Positions 39,101-50,504 of a stretch of 64,000 bases of DNA are shown in pieces. The notes under the pieces were generated by a model. It was not told the origin of the DNA and did not search any database. It saw only the letters and a list, made by a program, of their open reading frames with translations. The number at the start of each line of letters is the position of its first letter. The stretch's first letter is position 1. The position numbers were made by a program, and so were the translations under genes. The DNA comes from Ooceraea biroi (Eukaryota > Arthropoda > Insecta > Hymenoptera > Formicidae): contig NC_039509.1 in assembly GCF_003672135.1 (NCBI RefSeq), forward strand, positions 15,572,663 to 15,636,662, written 5' to 3'.

Positions 39101-40023
39101 CGAACCTTCTTTGTGCGATGAGCCTCGCAGCGCGCAAACCTATCTTTTCTTCGACGACAATCCTTCGATGAGCTCAAGTTATATTCGTTCTCGTGATTTT
39201 CCAACAACTTATTTCCCAATCGAATCATCATCTCGACTTGGGAGTACTTCTTCTTCCAGACTGCTCTAGACTTTGCACTCCGCAGCAATCGCGAGATCTT
39301 GGGGAGTGCAGTTCACTTAACGCAGAGACTCCGATAGCATCGCTAATTGAAGATGACGCAATGCCGATTCCCTCCGTCCGCCGATTTCCGTTCACGTCGA
39401 GCGTGGACCGTTAGCTCCCCTCGGAATTAACATCACAAAGGCGCAAACAAGGCACTTGCATATATCGAGGATCAGGATTCTCGTTTTGCGGACACCGCTG
39501 CGCGTGGCTGAACTCCTTTCTTCAACAGATCGCAGCCGGGTCAGATCAGATCAGATTGGATTCGAATATTCGGGCCGCATTTGGGCATATGTGCCTCGCT
39601 TCGCCTCGCCTTGCGGGGTCGCTGCCTTTGCTCTGCATCCGTCCCGCTGCCAAGCGGACGATTGTCCTGCAATTCAGATTCCACCGCCCGCGCATCAGGA
39701 CTTGTGGATTTATGTGCATTTTGATAAAGCGGCGATACGCGTAATGTGTCGCGTACGCGTCACGTACATCTCGACCTGCCAGCAGTTGCATATCGCTGAG
39801 CATGATCGGACACCCACGACGACCCGGAGTGTCCTTCGGTTCGGTTAACGTTCAAGCGAAACGGTTGCCCGAAGGTATCCTATATTAGTCCATATCACGT
39901 GTCCTCTAATCCTACGATTAGCTGTGACTCCTCCCGCGTCCGTTAAATACCGGCTCGACAGTTTTTTCGATCTTTAAGGCATTTGCCAGGTGATTGTCAG
40001 AAAACAGGCAGTTACATTATGGT
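27151..40023. other. Large intergenic interval, no gene supported
   Basis: Nearly 13 kb with many short open frames on both strands and no recognisable domain, splice-linked exon series or tRNA. It includes a (GGAA)n run (29221-29243), a poly-G tract (about 32692-32712), a GC-rich zone (about 32600-34500) in which open frames are inflated on all strands, a direct repeat of CGCGTAGAAGAAAG (about 34078-34110), and a TATAAAAAG at 34501. A non-coding RNA or distal regulatory DNA cannot be excluded. Confidence 0.4.
29221..29243. repeat. (GGAA)n microsatellite
   Basis: About five tandem AAGG units. GGAA is the ETS core, but no regulatory role is implied by the sequence. Confidence 0.85.
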
Positions 40024-40026
40024 TTA

Positions 40027-40166
40027 GGGCCGATTGTTCCAACTTCTTGGTAAGTTTTACCCGACAGGTAGCATATCTTTGTCTCTTTTCAGATAAGTCC
40101 TAAAAAAGAGATAAAGATATAGTACCTGTCAGGTAAAACTTACCAAGAAGTTGGAACAATAGGCCC
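40027..40166. mobile_element. 140-bp PIF/Harbinger-like MITE
   Basis: Inverted arms 40027-40089 and 40104-40166 begin GGGCCGATTGTTCCAACTTC and GGGCCTATTGTTCCAACTTC and leave a loop of about 14 bases. TTA flanks both ends (40024-40026 and 40167-40169), as expected for the TWA target duplication of PIF/Harbinger elements. No coding capacity; the element is almost all terminal repeat. Superfamily assignment rests on the duplication and GGGCC ends only. Confidence 0.8.
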
Positions 40167-40169
40167 TTA

Positions 40170-43100
40170 ATCGGTTCCTAAGAATGTCACGCTGGTTTAT
40201 ACAGCGGATTCAAGCCACCGGCAATGAAGATCATTATGCAAATTACGTTAATTTTTCTAGCTTTGCGATATTCGTTATGGAGATTAATTCCGTCCGGCTC
40301 CGTGATTTTGATTTTAATCGTTGGCGAGGTCGAATGGGTTAATGGAAATTGTCGGCTGAGACAACATAATTACAACATAAAATATAATAGACTTTCTTCT
40401 AACGTAATACACATACACATCTTGCAATCGTAGAATGTGAAAAGAGTTCCATCGACATTTAGCATGAAAATCGTTTTTTTACACACTGTCTTCTTTGATT
40501 GCAATCTGCAGTTGCAGGTTGCAATTTTAAGCTGAATTTCAATATCGGGTATAGCGCATTTTCATACATTGCTATCTATGCTAATAGTTTCTAGTCGTAA
40601 ATATGTCCGCGACGGATATCGATCATAGATTCTGTTGAATCCTCTGCTGTTTAGATGACATCGTCCGATTATGCACTGTCATCCGTCACTGGCCGGATTC
40701 TGCGGTGTCAAATTGCAGCGGTATAGGCATTCAAATTAATTATCGAACGCCGATGTGCCGGTTAGAGCCGGGAATATCGCAATTTCTATCAGCCGGTCGA
40801 GAGCAGATGCAATTTGACTGCCGTTTTAAACCGCGTGTCAGATGCGATCAGGAATACCGCTTAAACGCTTCAACATTAATATCCTGCCAAGAAGAAGCTG
40901 GCCATTTTGTCTCCAGGTCCGATTGCTCCTGATCGTCATTGCGCTGCAAACGAAAATTAATCAGCAGATTATCTTTATTTGAATTTATATGTAAATCTTT
41001 TTTCTGTAAAAAACATAAAAGTTTACATGTGTCATACCTTTTCCTAATTTAAAAGATTCAAGTTACTAGGAAATCTTTATAATTTATTTTATACGTATTT
41101 CTTGTGACCAAAATAGCGACTTTTTAATTATTTTACAGCGAAATACATATAAAGTACGGTTTTGAACACTCTGGACTGCTGGAGACTCCGTTTTCCATCT
41201 TGAAAGAGCGAATCTTCGAGGTCCAAGACCGACGGTAATCGGTGACAATCTCCCTTGAATTTTCGGCGGAGCGCGCGAACGTCATCGTGCCGATTCTGGC
41301 CGATTCACAACGAGATGGAGGAATTATGCCGGTCCTATTTCCTTTTCTTTTTTTCTCGATGCAGCGCCGTCCGTGATACGGCGAGATCGGAGACTCTAGA
41401 CTCACGAAAGTTAGGCAGATGCACCCGGGCCGCGATTTGAAATCCAAATCGACGTCGCTGCATCGAAATCGCCGAGCACGGAGCAATGAATACATTTGTG
41501 TTGCTATTTCTCCTCCCTGATTTCTTCCTTTTTTTTTCTTTTTCTTCTATATTTTTACGCTCTTGCCAACCGCGAATTTTGACCGGCGATGGAAACGGTC
41601 CATGTAAATGATAAAACGATTATGATATAACGTTCGATGCTCATGCCAACCTATCGCGCCACGATCGATCGTCCGATGCAAATCTCGCTTGTCGTAGGTT
41701 TTGGTCGATTTCGACGACGGACGTCACCTTGAAAGAGATCCTCGAGCGCGTGCGGTCTTCTATGCATGCGTCCTTCAGGACGATCGTGTTAGACGTTTGC
41801 ATTGGACGTCGACGTACATAAAAGAACAGTTCTATTCTGCGGCGGAGACTGGAGTAAATCGCCAGCTGGAGCACGATCTCTCTTTCCGTCGTCCTTATGC
41901 GGTAGGCTGGTTTACTCCGTTGCTATTGAAGATATGCTCTAGACAAGTAATTTATCAATACTGTTGCAAATTACAAATGACAACGTCATTTATCTGTGCG
42001 TTTATTTCATACGGTTGAATGTTTAATTTTCTCTGGATTACAATGATACGTGAAACAGATTATATCAAGACCGTCGTACATTCGAAGCTCTCATGCTCTC
42101 TTGAGCAGCGCGTGTAACGTGATTTTATTTTCGTCTCAGCTGCGCTTCTCGGCTAAGCACTTCGCTTAGACGCATTCCTAGTAGCGACGCGACTCGCCAA
42201 CGAAACGCGTTCTATTCGATACCCCGACTGGTCTAACCTGAACATGAGCTGTTTTTGTGGAAGATCCGCCGCCTAGAAGAGCCCACAAGACCAGTCCGCC
42301 TAGTTTAGACTCTGAGTACATGGTCGCGACCTCAGATCGCTCGATAGACGATGCTTCAGCTGCTGCTCTAGCTTTCGGAGGGGAGGACTCGCCTGCCTTG
42401 TTGAGGGATCAAACCGCGTCTACAAAAATTGTTGAATTTGATTTATAGCAGAATAAAAATGCTACGTGAACGATCATTAAAATCTTCCACACCGCGTAAG
42501 GCTGTGATAACTTAAAAAACAAGATGCAGCAAGGTTGCTTTGGATTCGAGCTAAGAAATCGATTTCTAAAGCACAAATCGCTTAATAAATTTAATAATAA
42601 GTTGAGGAAAATTGAGAAATATAATGAGTCTAATTAGCAATTTTTTCACCGTATCGGCTTTTGTGTCCCTGCAAGTTTTTCAGGATCCACGTAGAAAACA
42701 ACCGGCGAGGCGACAATGGCGGGCATGTAATCTGTCCGGTTGCGACAGACTAATTTCCCTTTTATCGAACGACCGCTTGGCCGCGATAATTGGATGCTCG
42801 TCGCGAAAGTTCGTCCGCGGGTGAAATTAAAAGGTGCGACATTCAAACGTGAGAGAGCACCCGAAAACCGGTTCCGCCGCAACGCTCGCGTCGCACGGCA
42901 CGACCGACCGACCGACCGGCTCGAGATAAATCGACGCGGAAGAGTGTCGTAATCGAGGAGGCCGAAGAGGAATCGTGAGCACACCCCACGCGATGCGTGG
43001 ATACAGGTGCGGGCGCATAAGATGACGTCCGTCTTTCCGTACGTGAGGATTCGTCGCCGGAGACTCGACTTCCTCGATGTCGCTTCTGATCCGGAGAGTG

Positions 43101-43694
43101 ACAACTCGATGAATCTTCAACTCGTAACTGATCGATTATAAATAAATTGCTCAATGCTAAAATAAAAGCTCCACCATTGTGTTTTATATTCATTTGTATT
43201 GTATTAACCATCAATTAATTGTTACGGAAAGTATAGAGTTCCCCAACGGCGACATTACATTCAATGATTTCAATCTGCTCGAAATTTTTGGATTAAGTTT
43301 GAATCACCTTGCTCGGCGTTAAGTGGTTCAACCACGTTTTTTGTGCCGTTACATTTTTCCGATACCCGAGTCGTATCACGCGTATAATTAGGCACGCATG
43401 TAAGCGAATATAAATGGAAAAGTACCTCGCGTCCTGCCTCCGGTAAGAGAGACAAATCGACGATGAAACGAGAAGAGAAGTACATGGACTACTTCTTTGT
43501 CGTTGTCACTTTTTCTCGCTCCGATTCGTGGCGAAGCTCCGTTACGGCGATGCTGATACTCGCGCCGCCTCGATCTAGAACCGAATACCTATTTATTTGC
43601 ACGGTTACGAAGGAGCTTTGACGTAACGATTTCGCGTTCGCGATTGGTGAGCTAGACGCTTCGGTAATGATCTAGGCAGCGACGATACGTCGAT
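40170..43694. other. Intergenic, no gene supported
   Basis: Only short open frames without domains. No repeat structure beyond minor simple sequence was noticed. Confidence 0.4.
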
Positions 43695-44405
43695 AAAAGA
43701 TTCCCATCCATTAGGATCGCCGATATATTAGACCAATTGGCAGGTAATGCTTGGTTCACTACTCTGGATTTAAAAAGCGGATATTGGCAGGTAAGAATGT
43801 CTCCTTCTGATAAAGATAAGACTGCTTTTTCAGTTGGAAATGGTTTGTGGCAATTTACGGTCATGCCTTTTGGTTTGTGTAACGCCCCTGCTACATTCGA
43901 GCGTTTAATGGAGAAGATTTTAAAAGGGTTGATTTCCAAGATCTGCCTGGTTTATTTAGATGATGTTATCGTTTATGGTAGAAACCTTGAGGAAATGGTT
44001 TCGAATCTAGAGAAAGTGTTTCAAAGATTAGAAGCTGCTAATTTAAAAGTTAATCCAAAGAATTCTTTAGAACAAAAGTGAAATACCTCGCACTATTGTG
44101 TCGGCAGAGGGCGTTACTACGGACCTGAGAAGATTTCTGCGGTCATAAATTGGCCTGTGCCTAGGACAAAGAAACAGTCGCGAAGTTTCTTGGGCTTTTG
44201 CTCTTATTATCGTAGATTTGTGCGAAATTTTTCGATTTTGGCGAAACCCTTATATCTTTTGACGGAGGAAGCGCGAAAATTCGAATGGTCGTCCGATTGT
44301 CAGGCAGCGTTTGAGCTGTTGAAGGAGACCTTAACTTCCTCGCCGGTTTTGTCTTTTCCATTAGGGGAAGGGGGTTTTATTCTGGACACAGACGCCTCAA
44401 ATCGC
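43695..44405 (+). pseudogene. Decayed Gypsy-type retrotransposon pol fragment
   Basis: The translated sequence carries reverse-transcriptase landmarks in order: the TTLDLKSGYWQV block, the MPFGLCNAPATFERLM block, the YLDD catalytic box (43952-43963), then after a break the FLGFCSYYRRFVRNFS connection region and the start of RNase H (DTDAS, 44385-44399). The reading frame is disrupted at about 44060-44140, where several shifts would be needed. Sequence similarity begins inside the RT domain and stops just inside RNase H. No gag, protease, integrase, LTR or tRNA primer site was found. It is an old 5'- and 3'-truncated copy of an LTR (Ty3/Gypsy) element and cannot be active. Confidence 0.9.
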
Positions 44406-47400
44406 GACACCTTTGTCTCTCGCGAGCGAACGGTTACATCATCTCCGTCGCCGGTCTTGCGGATTTAACAAAATTTTACAGCGAGGCTCGATCACATCGT
44501 GGAACGATGTGCACGACGCTGGAAAATTTTCAAAATGCAACCTCGCCGTTGTTTCCCCCGTTTTAACAAAGCGGAAACCGTTGCGAAATCGAATCGGAGA
44601 ATACCTTCCTCGGCGAAAAAAAGTCTGACGTTTAAATTTTTGTCCTTTTGGCAAGAAGGCAAGGGTAAACAAGCGAAAATCGAAACGCCGTCAGTTTTCT
44701 CCGGGCGTCGGAATTCGATACCCCGAGAGCATGCCGATCCGATTACGCGACGATCGTCGAAATCTGCGTCCGAAAAAATGCCTTAGCCCGGCACAGAAAT
44801 TTCGTGGCGCGTGGAAGGAATTTTGTGCGAAAGACAATGCGAAAACTTCCCTTTGTCCCCAGAGATCGAGACGGTAAAAAAGGAACTCACCTTCGACCGC
44901 CATCAGCATGTCTAACGCGGCCTCGAAATGCGATCGCAGTACGATGGCTCGTCCCGCGCACAAAGACGGAACCAGCCGCGAGCAAGAGGGTCGCGCGCTG
45001 CGCCGAGTCGCGGCGTCTCTCCATAAATGTATCCGTATCGCGAATTTTGCAATTGGCATATTATCCGCCGACCGGGATAGCCATTCCCGTTCTACCGGCG
45101 TCGCGTCGCGTTTTATGCGGCTTGTCCGCGCTTATGTAAAGCCGCCTCTCCCCGACCGTTAGAGCGCAACGCACGACCGCTACATGCAGATTAACGTATC
45201 AGCGGGACGCGCCTCGCGGGACAGATATCTCGCATGAGCGATCTGTCGACGGAGAGAAGGAGCGACGCCCGTTACATTTTCAATAATTTCTTGCGCAATT
45301 TGCCGCGCCGGAGGGAAACCCCGACCGCCTCCTCCTCTTTTGCTCTAGACGCGATTCGGCCGATTCAGCGCCTCCGTCAAGCCGCATGTGTTTGTCTTCC
45401 GACAGCTCGCTCGTTTCTCATTCATTCATTCGATATGTAGTTTGTGTACGCAGTTGCATGCACATGATAATAAATATCCGTCCGGTGAATCCGTGAATCC
45501 GCCCGATGGATCCGCTCGACGCCGACAGGATTCTGTCTCGCCTTGCGAAGAAAAAGCTAATCTGGCCGCGCTCAGAATAGACAATAAAATGGGGATTTGA
45601 TCGTAAATAAAATTATACGATAGACATCTGCCGCGGGTAGAGGGAGCAACTCGGACCTAGAGAGACCTTGTCGGAGCAGCACGTGGCAAATTACTTTCGG
45701 ACCGTGTTTATCTCGCGGCGATACGAGGTCCTCGAGTAGGATTCAGATCGCGAGTGTGTCGTAATCGGAAGTCGGCATTGCGTCCTCGCGCGTTTGGAGA
45801 ATGACGAAGAAAGAGAGAGAACCGCATCTGCGCGTTCCGCATGATGTGCAAAAACGTGGATCGGGGGCTGGCCGATGCGGCCGGGGGTGGTATGAACGGA
45901 CGGAGTTTTAAGCGCACCAACCAGTCTCTGCGGTTGTCCGGTGGCGTCCCTCGGAGCTATCCGGACAGCCGCGTCCTCACTGTCCTACAAATCCAGGCAA
46001 AAGGACGAGCGGGCTGCAAGGCAGGCGACCGCCGCCGATCTTATTCATTGCTAATCCGGGTAACCTTGATTTTCGGTGCTGGTCGCCTTCGCACCGGCCG
46101 GCTCGGAATATATCGGCCGCACTTTTTATCGTCGACGCATCTATCCACGGCCGGATCGGCGGTCGCCGCCGATCAAAATTTGCCAGAAATAAACCTGGAG
46201 CGCGAGTCCTGGCCTCCTTCCTCTCCGCAGCGGCTCGTCGCGAATTAAACAGGCCCGCCGTGAAGCACGATTAAGGACGCGACGAAAATGGACGCGCGAT
46301 TGCGGATTAGCAACGACGACGTGTTCAATTACTTTTGCAGACGCAGAGGCAATTAAGCGGCTCGGAACGATCCTCTTCCGTTCGGAAGATCTAAGGACCT
46401 CCGTGTTCGGAATTACGGTTCTCGTTATGGATTATAGCAGATACATGAATAAGTATGGTGAGGAAAATGGGTTTGTCGAGCAGTATGCAATCGTGTTATT
46501 TCAATTCGTCCTTCATTGCTGTCGAGTACTTGACAAAAGTGTGTCATCGCGCCGCTTATCTCACTTTCTTCAGGTTCGCCTCTTCCCTACGTGTAATGTT
46601 ATTTTTATGATTTATGAATTGAGACAATCTGTCGCTAACATTATTGATCAGCTGCACATTCAGTCCTTTCCTTCTTGATTATAATTATCAACATTAACAG
46701 AGAGAGATTATTAATGCTTTCTTCATTGCTCGATCTTTTTTTTTTATACGGTTAAGTACATACTTGAACACTAAATATTTTTGTTCGTGAGATATTTACC
46801 TATCCCTAATTATCTAAATTATATCTCAAACTTCACATTTTGTAAACTTGTTTGAAACGAGCAATTGTGTGTCACGAAATCACAGAAGAAGAAAGAGAAG
46901 AAGAAGAAGAAGAAAAACGTCTTGTCTGATTGCTAATCGAGGTAGCCTTGATTTCGGTCGAGGTCCTTCGTGAGGTCTGGGTCGGCCCTCGAATGGTGAA
47001 TCGGCCTTACATACACGCCTCACAGCCCTGCCAACGCGATGCTGCCGATACGCCGCCGCGCGTTTTGTTCGCGGACTGCGATCTTGAGATGCCGTGATCT
47101 CAAGGCGCTCCCTCGAGATCAAGATCGAGCCGGGATTGCGCAGAAAACGCGCTCGTATTCTACGAATTTAACGGGTGATTCCGCGCGCTGCTCGATTAAA
47201 TCGGTGAACGATCGGTGGGAGCGAAAAATGCGATCTCGAATAAAGTAACCATCTTTCAGTAATTTTTTCTTTTTCTTTTTTTTTAATCTACTGTTAAAGT
47301 CTTTCTCGTGTCGCAACGTGATGACTTTGAAAGCATTTCGTAAGGCAGTATACGCGAATGACGCCTTTGAATCGCTTCGGTCGCTCGATTATTCAAACGG

Positions 47401-50000
47401 ATATGATGCGACTGCGAAACGAGGAGAGAAGGATGAGTTTTACGCTGGCCCCCAGGAGTTTAAAACCCCGAGTAGGACACCGGAGGAATTGAGATCTCGG
47501 AACGGAGGTTTTCAAGTCGCCGATACTGTCCTCTCTCGCGAGTCCCTCTGAATCTCTGTCGTTCCTACTTGCAGAAATCTCGCGGGAAATGACGCGCGCT
47601 TCGAACAGGTTCCTGCGCTAATCAAGCGACGACGGTTGCGAGAGGGATCGCGTACGAAAGCGAAATGAAAAATCGCCCCGACAACGACGAAGACGAAGAC
47701 GACTTCGACGATGACAGCGAACGGCAACGAGCTTCCGGTCGTGGAAGAGTTCGCGAGCGGAGAAGAGGGCTTTCCCGTTATGCGCCTCGTCTCTAGAGTT
47801 GATTTAGCGAGCTGGCCGGCGGTTGCGGCGGGCAGAGAGGCCGGTACCGCTAGCTTCCCAGAAATCGACTCTCGATAATACCACTCGATACGGATGAAGT
47901 AATCTCTCTACTGTCGCGGCGAGTGAGAGGGAAAAAAACCGCGCCACCGACCGGTGTGGGGAGTGTGCGCGTGCGTGTGCCCGTCGTACGGTCCCCGCGG
48001 GGAGCCGTGGCGAGGACTGGGACAGGGGAAAGGGGCAGGTACACATCACCAAACCCATGCTTTATTCATTAATTCGAATAAATCCGAGAGGTGTACTCCT
48101 CTCGCACTTCCTCGTCAAATAATGAGTCTCCTCGCGAATCCTCGATTGGACTCACGTTGGATCCGCGTGTTTCTTTCATACTATTCGCGCGCGGTGCACG
48201 CTGCCGACTGAGAGCCGGCGGTTTATCGCATCCGCCTCGTTTTCGTTCGAGAGGCGGAAAGGGAACGCGAGATTTTTTAATGTTAGTAGCGGAGTGCGCG
48301 GGACTCGTTAGTCTTTCATTGATATGATTTTTGTGCATATCAGCTTCGCGTTTGGAACTCTTCTCCGTCGATTTTGGTGCTTTTAATCCCCTTTCTCGAT
48401 TATGCCGATTACTACATTAGTAAATTCGCACATCCGTGACATGAGTTTGTTTCCTGCGAGAACAATGTATGTGTTTTTACGGTTGTAAGCTAAAATTAAC
48501 ATGAAAGAGGAAAATACGACGCCATTAGAATTGTATATCTCTCTTCCTTCTCGTCGAACAAGATGCATTCGTATAGTTGTCTACCAGTTACATAACGCCA
48601 TTCAGCATCCTGCTGAGACAGATTTCGGATTCAAGATCGATCGATTTTTCTCAATGAGAAAAGTCGTTCTAGACGTAAACAAAATCGACTGTCAAACAGG
48701 CGCGCATAGCATCATAGAAATTAGCTTTACAAAGATGATAACCATTACACGTATATGAAAAAGGAAGAACACGATACAGTTGTAATATCAAAATGAAAAG
48801 CATAAATTAAAATAACATATTTTATACGATTTTCCGCGAAAGAACATGAAGAACTACACCTTCCATCACGTCGAAATGCGTTCTCCATTGATGATGAGTA
48901 CAAGACAAGTACAAGACAATTGGTCAGGCATTTTTGCACACGGCAACTGCAATCCTGACGATAAACGTTTTATTTGTAAGTCCCTTGCAGTTTTCATCGA
49001 CAAGCAAGAGACGCTTCCCTTTTATCTTCCTCTTCCTATTTTGGCTGTAGAGACAAGTACTCGTGGATGACTCTCTCATTTTTCCCTCGATGCACGTCCA
49101 TAATCCATCTTCTTGCCGGTGAATCTTTGGTTCCCGCATGCGTGCCTTTGAAAGCATCCGAAAGCACCACGCCGACCAGTCGGCCGCTCGCGAGAAACGA
49201 AATTTCGTTCTCCGTTCGTACCCCGCGGTGTACCAAAGGCGAATTACCGCCGATCGACGATTACCAATCTCGGCCGGCTTCTCGTGACGAGCACCTTCAA
49301 GTACGTAGAATAAGTAGCCGGCAACATGCGGCGCAGCTGCGGCGGAATCGTTGTCCCGTGCCGGCCTGCGAGTACGCGTCGCGTGCTCGTTCGCTGCCAG
49401 AAAACCCGATGGCACCTTAAGGAGAGAATTCAAGGGCAAGAAGCGTCCCTTCGTTTGCCCAGTCTGGGCCCAGGAGGCCGCGCGGGCCCTACCGACGACT
49501 CCCCTCCCCCTCGCCCTTTCTCCCCTTCTCCCGTTCCACTTGTCCGTACCACCTAATGCTGCTGCTCCCTGCCTCCATCGCCTTCGGGGCCCTTTTCCTC
49601 CTCCCCCTCTTCCCCGGAGGTCCCACGATCATCCCTCCGTCGATGCGTTCGCTTCTCTCCGGCCCTTCTTCCTCTGGCCTGCGCATCTGCGACGGGCCCT
49701 ACGCCAGCCCGTACGCGAGTGAGTACGTCTCTTCAGGTTTTCTTGAAATTCGTCTCCGTTGAAACAGAAGAGTACGGCTCTCGCTCGATCCGTACGAGTG
49801 TGTCCACCACCACCTCCTCCTCCTTCTCCTCCTCCTCCGCCTCCTCTTTTTCCTCCTCTTTCTCTTCTTCCTCTACCTCCATCGCCACCTCCTCCTCCTC
49901 CTCCTTCTCTTCCTTCTCGTGCTGCCCACTTCGTCTCAACACGAATCCATATGTATGGGGTTGAGGCGCACAGTCGACGTAAATGTGCTGACTACATTAC
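44406..50000. other. Upstream flank of Cyp307, no gene supported
   Basis: Open frames are short or domain-free. Simple repeats: GAA/AAG (46886-46915) and a CTC/CTT-rich tract (49804-49919), whose purine and pyrimidine strands give spurious Glu- or Ser/Pro-rich frames. The region may carry regulatory DNA for Cyp307, but no element was recognised. Confidence 0.4.
49804..49919. repeat. (CTC/CTT)n pyrimidine tract
   Basis: About 115 bases almost entirely C and T on the plus strand, with triplet CTC/CTT periodicity, ending about 80 bases upstream of the TATA candidate of Cyp307. Confidence 0.85.
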
Positions 50001-50025
50001 GCCCGGCTATATAAGATAGCCGGGC
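50001..50025 (+). promoter_or_regulatory. TATA box in a perfect inverted repeat, upstream of Cyp307
   Basis: TATATAAG occupies 50008-50015. It is framed by GCCCGGCTAT and its exact reverse complement ATAGCCGGGC (50001-50010 and 50016-50025). A transcription start would fall near 50038-50045, leaving a leader of about 460 bases before the ATG at 50505. TATA match and location support a core promoter; the palindrome may be coincidental or a dimeric factor site. Confidence 0.45.
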
Positions 50026-50504
50026 AACCATCCTATCCCCACAGACCGAGCCAGATCGGCGGACCGTTCACAGACGGGCCACAAGGAGCTTGCGTCCCGA
50101 TCGGTCGTTTCGCCGATACTCGTACTTGCGGTGGAGATATCACATCCGAGGTTGTTCCGGGGGAGAATCGACGCTCATTGGAGAAACGAGCAGGAGACCG
50201 GCCGCGACTGGAATCGAGGAGTCGTCCCGTTGACGAATCAGCCCGATCATCCAGATCCACGTGCTTCGATTCAAGCAAGAATCCATCTACGAGAGATCTA
50301 AACAGGCAGTTCTGCAAATCGGGTAACCTCCAGTGTGCTTTGACAGCGAGTCACCGTCCATCGGGAGCTATCAAGAATCGTTGAAAAACATTCTGCCGGA
50401 TCGTTATAGAAAGGGGAGAGAGTGACAGAGAGAGAGAAGAAGAAGAAGCGAAAGGTTCTCTGTGTAGAAGGTTCTCTGAAGAAATTTGTGATTGTGCCTG
50501 AAGG

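Noticed and set aside
49733..49942. Glu-rich open frame on the minus strand.
   Set aside because: It is the complement of a CTC/CTT simple repeat and disappears outside it.
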